This document shows positions 46,594 to 56,105 of a stretch of 64,000 nucleotides of DNA, in pieces. A program made the translations under genes and the position numbers. A model generated the notes under the pieces. The model ran no database searches and was not told the origin of the DNA. It saw only the letters and a list, made by a program, of their open reading frames with translations. Each line of letters opens with the position of its first letter. Position 1 is the first letter of the stretch. The DNA comes from Colocasia esculenta. Taxonomy: Eukaryota > Streptophyta > Magnoliopsida > Alismatales > Araceae. The stretch is taken from the NCBI GenBank assembly GCA_014218235.1, contig CM024753.1, forward strand, positions 181,202,348 through 181,266,347, read 5' to 3'.

Positions 46594-49061
46594 TCACTCC
46601 TCTCTCCTCTCACCCTCGCTAGGCCTCGGCCTACGCGAGCTGCTAACCTCCTCCTCCTCCCTCTCCCGACGCCTGTCCGAGACGGGAGGTCTCGTCGCTG
46701 TGGAAGCCTCTGGGCGTGCTCCCGCTCCTCGTCCGACGGACGGATCTCCCAATGACACGATGTCATCAAGAGACCCGAACACGGACCCCATCCTCCCGGC
46801 CGCCTCCTGTTGAGTCTGTCGCTGCTGCTCCCGGCGCTTCTTCAACACCCGGTTCTTCAGGAACTCCAAATCCGCAACAACCTGCACTCGGGCCTCGATG
46901 GCCCGTATCTTCTCGGCCTCCAGATCCCTCGCACTGTCCCGGAACGCGGTCATGCGACCCTCCATCCTCGACAGATCCAGCCGCAGGGCCTCAACCTGCG
47001 CCTGGAGGGTCGCTACTCCTCCTGCCTGTCGCTGAACACCAAAAAAAAAAAAAAGCAAATCTGTCAAATCAAATCAAATCAAATCACAAGTGTTCAGGTT
47101 TGGTTCAGTGTCTTACCTCCACCTCGAGCTCCTGGATCCGCTCGTTCGCCCTATCCAGGGCCTCCTACAGGCGGACCGCCAGGTCCCCTCTGGTTGGCTG
47201 GGCGGACGAGCTCGCCCCTGCGTCGTGGCTCGCCCGCACCCTCTGCTGCTCCGCCCTCTGCATTCACACATCTTGGTCAGCAATTGAATCAAATCAAATC
47301 AATGTCCAATCAATTTCAAGAAAGGTCGAGATGTTACTTACCAGTGTCCTGACCTCGGCCCGGAGCCTCGTCAGCTCCACCTCCTGCTCGGCCAGTCTCC
47401 CCTCCAAAAGGCGGATGGCCTGTGACTCCGGCATCTGCCAAATGCACTTCAAGGTTAGAATCAAATGAGGCAAATCCACCAATCAAGGCTTAGAGTTGCA
47501 AATTCACTTACCACTCGCCGGTCGAGTCGGAGATGTCCAGCGTACCGTGCTTGATAATCCTCCATGTACGTTGAACTATCGAGGAGGGCCGTCTGCCGTA
47601 CCACCTGCTCTCCACCCTCGCGCCAGTACGCGACTGTGCTGCCGTGGTCTGCTCCCCAGTCACGGTCCTCGGCGAAGAACTGCCGCCGCTGGTGTCCCTC
47701 TCTCCCGAGGGAAGGCACCATTGTCTGGCGCCCCTCTGCAAGTGTCCCGCGCCCCATAGGGAAGCGCGTATACCCCCAGATCTACAAGGCAGCAAAAGAA
47801 TGGTCAGTCAGGCAGTTAATCAATGAAAAATCAATGATGAGCATTAAAAGAACCTTGTGTACCTGTAAGAAGGGGGTGAAGCCCCCTGTGCTCTGAGAGC
47901 GCCGCGAGCTGCTAGGGAGGAGAGAGAAGAGATGCCCTAGCATCGCGGCGCCCCAAGCATACCGGCCAGCCTGCTCCAGGTCCCGCAACAGCAGCACGAA
48001 CTTGCAGTTCATCTGTGATGACTGCGTGGCGATCAGGAGCCGCCCGAGCAAGTAAGAGACGAAGATCCGGATCGAGCGCTCCTCACTCCTGTCCCCCAGA
48101 TCCAGTGCTCCTCTCACTACTGTACAGAACTCATCTAAACTCTCCAGAGGCCCTCTCCTCCTACCTCTCAGGCCCACTGCCTCCGACAACGATCCGAGCA
48201 GGATGCTTCGGATCGGTCTCCTCCTCCCGGCCACAAACTGTGGCCCCAGCAGCTCTACTATGTCGTCATAGTAGTCCCTCCTCTCCAGTCCGACTACCGG
48301 CTCTCCCTGAACAGGCAGTCCTGTCAGATACGCCACATCCTCTAATGTGGGTATCATGTGTCCCCAAGGCAGGATGAATGCCTTGCAATCCTCCTCCCAC
48401 CTCTCCCGGAGTGCCTCCAGGTACGGTACGTCCACGTGGAAGGGCCGCACCGACAGGATATGCCCGAATCACATCCGAGCAATCCGGGTCTGCTGAACCT
48501 CTGGCAGCGCCCGGTACCATGCCCAGCACAAATCCCAGGTCACTCTGCTCCTCATCCGGCCTTTCCCCTGCAGAAAACACAGAATACTTGACGTCAGCAT
48601 CGACTGCCGTTTATAAAAATTTAACGGCCAGGCCTTGCCGTTCACTCACCTTCAGTGTCCAGGAGTGGCCATCAAGTTCCTCTCTCAGCGACCAGCACTT
48701 TGACGTCAAGATCCTTTTGACGGCAAGGGCTTGGACGCCGGGAGGAACTCGACGGCAACCGATGTTGTCATCAAGTTCCTCTCTGACCCGACGGCACTTC
48801 CCCTCTTTCCCTGACTCTTCACCAAATCACAAACATGCATCCACAGATGTTTTAGAAGCCTACCTTGGGCCGTCGAGGTGCCTCCGCCTCCGTCTCATCT
48901 CCTCCCTCGTCATCTCCAGCCGTCTCTTCCCCCTCCGGTGCGTCCTCCACCGCCACTTCTTCCTCTTCCTCTTCCTCTTCCTTCGCCATAGCCACCTCTT
49001 CCTCTTCCTCCTCCGGTTGACGGCGGTCCCGGAGAATGCTTCGTTTCACTCTCGTCCTCAT
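46594..49061 (-). pseudogene. PMD-B of P1: spliced plant mobile domain gene antisense to pol
   Basis: Six exons fit GT-AG rules, all in phase 0: 49061-48864, 48567-47863, 47781-47512, 47434-47342, 47257-47117, 47031-46594. Exon 1 encodes MRTRVKRSILRDRR then Glu-rich acidic text. Exon 2 holds the PMD core (PYLEALRERWEEDCKAFILPWGHM, LTGLPVQGEPV). Exons 4-6 form a coiled-coil tail (SQAIRLLEGRLAEQEVEL; LQAQVEALRLDLSRMEG) with basic and Ser/Glu-rich ends. Stops: TGA 48471-48469 in exon 2 and TAG 47167-47165 in exon 5. Exon 3 corresponds to the start of P2 exon 3 joined to the end of P2 exon 4, so the middle of the domain was lost. It converges on pol. Confidence 0.75.
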
Positions 49062-49570
49062 CGTAATCTCGAGCAAGGTAAGGTTTGGTTTTTCTCCTCT
49101 CCCGGCGTTGGGAAGGCGTAATGGCGCTCGGGAGAGGGCGTCGGTTAAAAAAAAAAGGCAGTTTCCTGGTTTAACGTCCATGTCTGGCCGTTTACTTTTC
49201 CTGACGTCAAGTCCTGGCCGCTGACATACTGTCAACGACCATGTTATTGACGTCAAGGTCTCTTCAATGTCAGACCTCGAAGTCTGGTCGACGACCATGT
49301 TGGGACGTCTAGTTTGAATTATACGGCCACCTATGTAGATGTCTATAGTCTGTCTCAGTGGTTGGCGACCAATGGCTGGACGTTTACCTGGTTTAGCGTC
49401 CATTGATCTGGACGCCAATCCCTCCGCACAGCACACTCTTTGGACCCTTTTGAGGCCATTTCATTCCACAGATTCCATAAATCAAGCAATTCAAGCTAAT
49501 TCAACACAAATGCAACTCACTTTTATTCATTAAATTTGTGTTACACTTATTCAAAAAAAAGGAAGGTCCA
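49062..49570 (-). promoter_or_regulatory. Region upstream of P1 PMD-B, rich in TGACGTC motifs
   Basis: Between 49160 and 49420 there are several CTGACGTCAA, TTGACGTCAA, AACGTCCA and GGACGTC words, and TGACGTCA-type motifs also fill PMD-B intron 1 (48590-48780). TGACGTCA is a known plant bZIP (TGA-factor) site. The same words occur in the P1 LTR (36290-36375). No TATA was assigned with confidence. Confidence 0.45.
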
Positions 49571-50137
49571 TCATTTTGCCCTGCAGGCCATGAAAAAGTC
49601 ACATGAAATGGGACAAATAGTGTCTGTGTAATCCTCATACGGCCATAAATCTTCCGGCGTCTCCTGCACTGCCAGTCCCACCTTCTTACTCGCTGTGTAT
49701 TTCTTCCAAGTCTTCACAGCTTTCTTCATCATCCTTTCATTTTTCCCGGTGATTATCATATCGGTGCAATTGAATGAAGTAGGAATTCCCCGTGGAATCC
49801 CAAGCTGACAGTGGCACTGATGTGGTTGGTACACCACCATCTGACCCGCTCCAATCAGCCACAAATCTCTGTCCTCCCTGGTCTTTGCTCTGAACTCAAT
49901 GGTCCTCATGAACAATGGCCTCACGATGAAGTCATCCATCACCAGAAATGCCAGATGATCTCTCCAAGCATCTCTGCTCTTCAAGTGTGCTATCACACAC
50001 TTGATCTCATCTTCCGGCTCATACCATGCCCTGCTGCAGTACACTGAACTCCGAAGGAAGATCCTGGAGGGGGTAGGTTGTGCTTCAGCAAAATCAAACT
50101 TTAAATGAGCTTCCATCCATACCTGGAGCAGAAACAA
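49571..50137 (-). pseudogene. PMD-A of P1, C-terminal part, truncated by the duplication junction
   Basis: Open from the junction to a stop at 49571 (about 189 codons). It reads FLLQVWMEAHLKFDFAEAQ and DLWLIGAGQMVVYQPHQCHCQLGIPRG, matching P2 PMD-A (WTDLHFKFDV, LRLIGAAEFVLYNPHHCISQLGLP). It lies on the same strand as P1 PMD-B and upstream of it, the same order as in P2. The N-terminal half is absent because sequence beyond 50137 switches to P2 PMD-B upstream sequence. No stop occurs in what remains. Confidence 0.7.
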
Positions 50138-50418
50138 ACCCTGACACATTTAAATTGTACTTCAAATTTCAAAAACTGCACGCCTTAAGCTCCGCGTTGA
50201 GGCAATGATGACCCTCTGAATCGCGTCGACGGCCTTCGCCGCGTTTTAAACTGTCGCTCCAAATTCGCGTCGTCTGTATCCGACGCATTTTCAACTTCTA
50301 CTAAGGGGTTAAAACTCCCGAAGGCACGCTTTTCGCCTCTTTTCTCCCTCACACTCTCTCAAGCTCTCTTCCACTTCTCCCAACTCTCTGTTTCTCTCAC
50401 TCTCTTACTCGTCCGACG

Positions 50419-52782
50419 ATGAAGAAGGCGGCGGCTACCAAACGCCGGCGAGGTGACGACGGTGGGGGGACATCGATGGAGGAAGGATCGCCGGCACCGG
50501 TGGAGACCCCGGGGATGGAGGCTTGCGTGATGGTGGATGAACTGTTGTCCCTCGGCGGTGAATTGACAGTGGTGATGGAAGAAGGAGAGACGACGGCGGT
50601 GGCAGAAGAGGCGGCACCGGCGGCCATGGAGGAGGGCACGACGGCGGAAGAAGAAGAGGTGGTGGAGGAAGAGGAGGACACGTCGGCGAGGAGGTGGCAG
50701 CGAGGGCGACACGAACGGGGGGCTCCCCCGCGAGCTGATCTGGTAAGTACCCTAACCCTGACCCTTTGGTTCGCACCGGTGAGAGGAGAGGAGGGTCGTC
50801 GGGCCAGAGGAAGAAGACGGGTATGAATCACGACGACTCCAGTCATCACATTTCAAGAGGTTGAATCATGATGGTCTAAGCCGTCGCATTTCAACATGAA
50901 ACGCGACCATCTCAGCGGTCGCGATTCGAGATGAACCGCGACCACTGAGTCGGTCGCAATTCAAAATGCTGCCCGAGAGGAGGGAAATTGGCCTGATTTG
51001 TGCATAGGTTTCAATCCTTTTAAGTGTTTAACTTGTGCTGACTTGTGTGTGCCTTTTGATATGTAGGGCATAATGAGGCCGAGACTTCAGTGGCCGCTGG
51101 TGATAGAGGCATACCAGGGGCTCCCGGACTTCCAGAGGGAAAGAGTCCGGAGGATGGGGTTCGAGCCGATCTTGGAGATCGAGCCCTTCTATCTGAACAG
51201 TCCCCTAGTACAGGCCCTCAGGGAGAGATGGGACAGAATGAGCAGAGCGTTCTTGTTCCCCTGGGGGCACATGGTGCCAAGCCTGGAGGATGTAGCGAGG
51301 ATCACCGGCCTTCGGGTAGACGGGGAGGCGATGACGTGGGTGACATATGCGGATTACACGGAGCATACCCATGACTTGCTGGGACTAGAGCCCATGGGTG
51401 AGGATGAGCTCAGCGACCGGAGGATGATCGACCGGATAGTGTTGTTGGAGAGTTTAGGTCTACGGGGAGTGCGGCAGATAGGCGAGGAGACGTTGCAGGA
51501 GTTTGTGCAGCGAGCGGCGGGTCTGGCGAGGGTGGTGTACTGCCAGGACCCTGAGGACAAAGAGGGAGCAGACCGGGACCTGAGGAGGTTCTTAGTATTC
51601 TTTTTAGGAAAGATGCTCCTGGGGACGAAGGGTGACGACATCCATTGCCATTTTCTAAAGATTTTGGAGGACCTGAAGCAGGTGGGACATTATGCTTGGG
51701 GCGCGACGTTCCTCACCCTTACGTTTGTTGACCTTTCCAGCGACATAGGCCGCGAGACGACTGTGGGCGGATTTGCCCCTTTCCTCCAAGTACGGAAAAT
51801 TCCCTTAAGCTTTTCATTTCCTGCATTTAAAATTGTTAGCCAAACTAACCAGTGTGTGCATGTATGCAGGTGTGGAGCTACTATTACATCCCCCTGGGGA
51901 GGGCGACCGAGGTGCGCCCTAATGCACTGCCCCTGGCACGGAGGTGGCTTCCGGTCGTGACGGCGGCGTCTTTCAGCCTTCAGCTCGACACTCTCCGTCG
52001 GGACATCCGGGACTTCCTGGCCCTCCTGGTACGTGCTTCCTCATTTCTTTCATGCATTTAATATGGTTTATGACATGTGACTAACATATGCATGTGTGCA
52101 AGTTGTATGGCAGCCCTATGCGAGCATGGGTGACGATGGCCAGCCGTGGGTGGGGAGCGGCTGACCTCGTTTTGGGCGGGACCTTTGGGTCCATTGCCTA
52201 AACAAGATTGAACCACTCTGCCTCCGGCTCACCATGCGTAGCCTAGGACTGCACTAGGTGTGGTCTGATGAGGTGGAGCCGAAGGGCATTAGGAGGCGGA
52301 CGAGGGGAAAGGTGAAGAAGGTGGACTGGTGCCTGCACTTCCCCGACCAGTTCGCGGACTGGCAGCGTGGCGGGTACCTAGTTGAGTCCGATGTTGTGGA
52401 CAGCTTCGCCTACCTCCAGCGGTACCAGGAGGTGTACGGGGAGCGGGACTTCATGAGGTCAGCTAGGGTATGCACTTCTAGACTTGACTTGCTCAATTGT
52501 GATATGCATGATTGTCTAATAATGTGTGCATGTGCAGGATGCTCGTGATGGCCTCATCAACACGCTGTGGGCACAACTGGCGAATACAGAGGCCCAGTTA
52601 GCGGAGGCATGTGATGCTCTAGAGGCTCTGGTAAGTTTAAAATATCATACGTTTGCTCATGTGCTGAATTGATTTTGTGCAGCGTGCGACGCAGATGACC
52701 GTGGAGCGCACCGATGCAGCAGGTGCCTCCACGAGTCAGAGCATGCCTGACCCGAAGGTGACCTCACTCTGGGAGTAGCTGG
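50419..52782 (+). pseudogene. PMD-B of P2, 5' half, copy 2 (better preserved)
   Basis: Exons: 50419-50742, 51067-51789, 51870-52028, 52102-52467, 52538-52630, 52683-52782. The first five are multiples of three (324, 723, 159, 366, 93), so introns 1-5 are phase 0. Exon 2 is fully open (241 codons) and gives the cleanest PMD core: FEPILEIEPFYLN, ALRERWDRMSRAFLFPWGHM, LEDVARITGLRVDGEAMTW, FFLGKMLLG, HYAWGATFLT. Exon 4 has a TGA and a TAG and a probable acceptor mutation (GCAAG for GCAGG). Exon 6 ends in TAG 52776-52778 just before the LTR. The MKKAAATKRRR N-terminus could be a nuclear signal. Upstream (50145-50300) and intron 1 (50830-50970) carry GCGTCG/GTCGCG palindromes. Confidence 0.75.
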
Positions 52783-54039
52783 TGTAGACGCGCGATTTTG
52801 CCCATCTCCCGCAAGGCTTTTTTTTGGCCCATTAAGCATCGTTTGACCATTTCTTGACCAGCCTCGGATCCCATGTAGATGGCAGCATCGATGGCCGCCG
52901 ACTACTGATTGGCGGCAATCCCCCTGGACGTTGACCATGACCGACGTCCACATCCCTGGACGTCTGCATGAGGTTGGCGGCCTGATCGCTTGACGTCAAC
53001 AGGGTTTACCTGGTCTGCGCAACTACCCCGAGATTCCAACCCACTTGCACCATTTTCTCGGCCATGCAACACATGTAGCCGTTCCCAACGGGCATATGGG
53101 CCACCTAGGCACCTCATTGACCCAGTAAAAATCCTACTTGGCCTCTCCCCATTGGTTGGACCTTTAATGCATGGATTGTCAAGTGTGCAAGTGTGTTTCT
53201 TCACACTTGAGCATCCAAGGCTCTCAACCCCGAGCTCCACTGTCTATATAACCTCCCTTTGAGCCCTCTGAGCCAAGGGGGAGAGGCTGGACGTCCATAT
53301 GCTGAAGCTTTGAGAGAGGAGAGAGAAAATCTTACCCAACTTTCCATCACTCATCCTCTTCACTCTCTCCACACTTGGGACATCCAGGAGGCTTGCTTTG
53401 GAGCTGGAGGAGTCCTTGCAAGGAGCTACAACATCAACAACGAGGATCTACACCTCCTTCCCTCTCTCTTCTCTTACTTACTTTTTAGCTAGTTTGCATG
53501 TTGAACACACCTTCCCACTCACCCTAGGCACGTAGGTCACCTTCCTACACACCTAGAAAGGGGTTTTCCAACCAAAAACGGAGGGAAGAAGGGTGGTCAT
53601 AGCATTTGGCCACCCCTCTTCTCAAGTCTGCAACCGGTACGGGACTTCCCTTTTGGGTTCTTTCATACTTCGTTTGGAGCATTTACCACACTCCCTAGAG
53701 TCTAATAGAGTCTTTGTTTTGGCAGGAACGACCCGCAGAAGACTACGGAGCTCTTCTCCTTTGGCCGGCCGAAGGAGGAGAAGTTGAAGTCCCACCGTCA
53801 CCCGCAACGCGAGGCCACTGCACCGACGTGATCACAGCAACCCCTTGGGCACAGGTAAGGCCCTGGCGATCACCAAATCTCCTTTGTTTAGCTTGTTTGC
53901 TTCGTTTTCCTTCTAGTCAAGTTAGTCAACCGGAGGGTCAACGTGGTCAACCGGTGACCCCTTCATCGCCAACGAGAGTCTGGCGGCGTCCGCAAGCATC
54001 CGAGAGATTCGGCGACGGAGCGGAAACGAACCGTCTACA
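52783..54039 (+). mobile_element. Second P1 LTR, solo-LTR configuration in PMD-B
   Basis: 1,257 bp, same ends as 36156-37412, with TATATAA at 53245-53251. It is flanked on both sides by GCTGG (52778-52782 and 54040-54044). Both flanks are PMD-B coding sequence that joins in frame across the target site, so locally this is a solo LTR. It can alternatively be called the 3' LTR of P1, but PMD-B sequence then sits where the P1 internal end should be. Confidence 0.82.
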
Positions 54040-54721
54040 GCTGGCAGCAGCGGTGGCTCAGGCTGAGGCAGCAGCGGTGGCTCAGGCTGAGGCAGCAGAA
54101 CACAACCTCTCTACACAGGTAAGTAAATGAATTAGATATATGAATGCATTTTTCTCATACTTACTTGTTTGCTTTTGTGCAGTCTGCCGAGCTCTAGAGT
54201 GCCATCACCCAGGCAGCACTTGCAAGTGTTGAGGTGAGTGGGCTGATGCAGCAGCTGTTTGAGCTGCATACCCAGGTTCCCAGCACGACGCAGACCTACC
54301 CCGCGAGACCGCGGAGCTACGCGTGACACTCGCCGTGGAGCGGAGAGAGCGTGAGCGGGAGCACAGCCAGTGGGAGCAGGAGCGCTGCCGTTGGGAGCAA
54401 GAGCGCGAGCAGTTGACCCAACAGGCCATGGATGCACGCACGAGTCTGGGCATCTCCGAGCGCCTGCTGTGAGAGGTGGAGGATCGGTACCGGCGCGGAC
54501 GCGAGCGGGCAGTGAGGGAGGGGCAAGCCAGCACCTATTCTGGCAGTTACTTGGTGACGTCCTCTTAGTACCAGAGGAATGTCCAGGAGGGACGCGCCGC
54601 TCAGGGGTCAACCGATTCGCGTGCCTCCATGAGGCCTCTGGCTCCACGCTCGACTGTGGACCCCGGCGAGGCGGAGAGCAGCCGACACCCCCGTCCAGTT
54701 GAGAGCGGTGACAAGAGCTAG
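54040..54721 (+). pseudogene. PMD-B of P2, 3' end (coiled-coil tail)
   Basis: Continues the exon cut by the LTR: two 24-bp repeats encoding AAAVAQAE (54045-54095), donor at about 54119, then an acceptor and exon from 54183 (SAEL, TAG, SAITQAALASVE). Further right, +1-shifted text reads WEQERCRWEQEREQLTQQAMDARTSL and EVEDRYRRGRERAVREGQ, a charged coiled coil ending near TAG 54719-54721. At least three stops or frame changes occur. It matches the tail design of P1 PMD-B. Exact exon limits after 54231 are uncertain. Confidence 0.55.
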
Positions 54722-56105
54722 GCCACCCATCATGACATGTACCCCCTTTTTTGTTTTCCATGATGATGTAGACCCGGTGGGGTACTTATGATGTACTTTG
54801 GGGTTGGCCCCCCTCTTGGCCTTGATATATATACATCTGTTTACCTTCTCCCCGTTGTGTCTGCAAATCACTTGAGCAAACAAGTTAAATGTTTGTTTCG
54901 GCTCAGCCCCTTGCACATTAGGCGGACTAGGCTTCATGATCTTGTCAAGGGGCTGAGCCTTTATTAAATAAGGTGGAAATAAAGAAACATAATTAAATGC
55001 TACATGCAAGCAAGCAGATGCTAGCAGGAAAATAAAGAAATGAGCATGCATTTGATGCATTCAAACAAATGAGGTATGATTTGAAAATGTTCAATTTTTT
55101 TATGGTTTGAAAGTATTCGATTTTTTTATTTTGAAAATTGTATTATTTTTTTTGGATTTTGAACTATTCATTCTTTTTTTTTTAGATTTTGGAGTATTCA
55201 ATTTTTTGGACTTTGAAAATATGCGATTTTTTTTTTGATTTTGAAATATTCATCATTTTTTTGTTTTTGAAATATTCAATTTTTTTTTTAGTTTTGAAAT
55301 ATTCAACTTTTTTGGGTTTTGAAATATTTTTTTTTTTGTTTTGAAATATTCAAATTTTTTTTGTTCTTTTGAAATAAGTGCTGCAACCCGGCATAGTTCC
55401 TTCTAAAAAGATGCGCGGAACGAAGGGGATCCACTCTAATTGGAAAAAATTGGTACTTGGTCCCTTCAATTACTCAATCATCATTAAGAGTTCATTAATA
55501 ATTCTTGGATGTGTCACTCAGAGGTTGGACGTGCTTAAGTGGTGCCTTCACCCAAGGTGGCTTTTGGCTACATCCTCTTCAGTTGATCGTTGCCTTGCCT
55601 TGACCCTAGGACATACCCGTGGGGAAGAAGATGTTTAGGAAGTCTGCCAATAGTTTGGGTGACCAGGGAGACACTCATTCCTCCACCCTACACTCAATGG
55701 TTTCAGTCTTTTGGCTTATGGGGTTTTGACACGCTTACGATTAGGTCCATTTAGATCTCTGTGGGGACTTTGTTGCTCTTGATGTGCTTTCATATTTGGT
55801 TTGCCTGGTTTTGGGTCTTTTGCTTTGATTTTGCATTGTTTTTCTTTCTTTTCCCCTTATTGGGCCTTGACTTACGCCCATTTGAGCCTTGGATAGATTC
55901 AAAGGTCGATCCCTTAGGTTCCCCTTTCTATTGGCGGACCGAGTGGAAAGAAACAGGTAATGTCCTAGACTCTTGGTTAGGCGTTGATCGTCTTTAGATT
56001 CCGTGCTTCTAGCATCCAAGGGTGGGCGTGTGAGTGTGTGAGTGTTGGGACCTCAGGTTAACCCACCAAGAATAAGAAATGAAATGGAAATGACAACTTT
56101 TCAAT
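54722..56105. other. P2 intergenic region between convergent PMD-B and pol
   Basis: No gene. It holds the hairpin at 54900-54959 and a T-rich tract 55080-55378 with about ten GAAATATTC/TTTTGAAAT words (resembling 11050-11270 of the 20 kb element, opposite strand). The 28-bp family motif in reverse complement lies at 55746-55773. Open frames at 55378-55638 and 55761-55997 have no recognisable product. Confidence 0.55.
54900..54959. terminator. Hairpin between convergent PMD-B and pol of P2
   Basis: GGCTCAGCCCCTTG (54900-54913) and CAAGGGGCTGAGCC (54946-54959) are perfect 14-bp inverted repeats with a 32-base loop. The core matches the P1 hairpin at 46373-46421, and the position relative to the two converging genes is the same. 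Confidence 0.55.

Larger units (their letters stand above)
50138..54039 (+). repeat. Copy 2 of the 3.9 kb direct duplication
   Basis: Begins at ACCCTGACAC (50138-50147), identical to 33501-33510, and ends at the last base of the second P1 LTR. It is interpreted as the second copy of a tandem duplication in which the inserted P1 later collapsed to a solo LTR. Confidence 0.88.

Noticed and set aside
33501..54039. The two 3.9 kb copies as LTRs of one giant element containing PMD-B in its LTR
   Set aside because: The TG...CA inverted ends and GCTGG duplications fit LTRs of 1,257 bp (36156-37412 and 52783-54039), primer sites follow these, and PMD-B coding sequence continues beyond 54039.
36156..54039. 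P1 as an intact 17.9 kb element
   Set aside because: Between P1 PMD-A and the second LTR lies P2 PMD-B sequence identical in origin to the left flank, so the right part of P1 is lost.
31603..54721. PMD genes as ordinary host genes (MAIN/MAIL-like)
   Set aside because: They lie in the same place and orientation relative to pol in two element families, and all copies carry stops. Not excluded for a distant ancestor.
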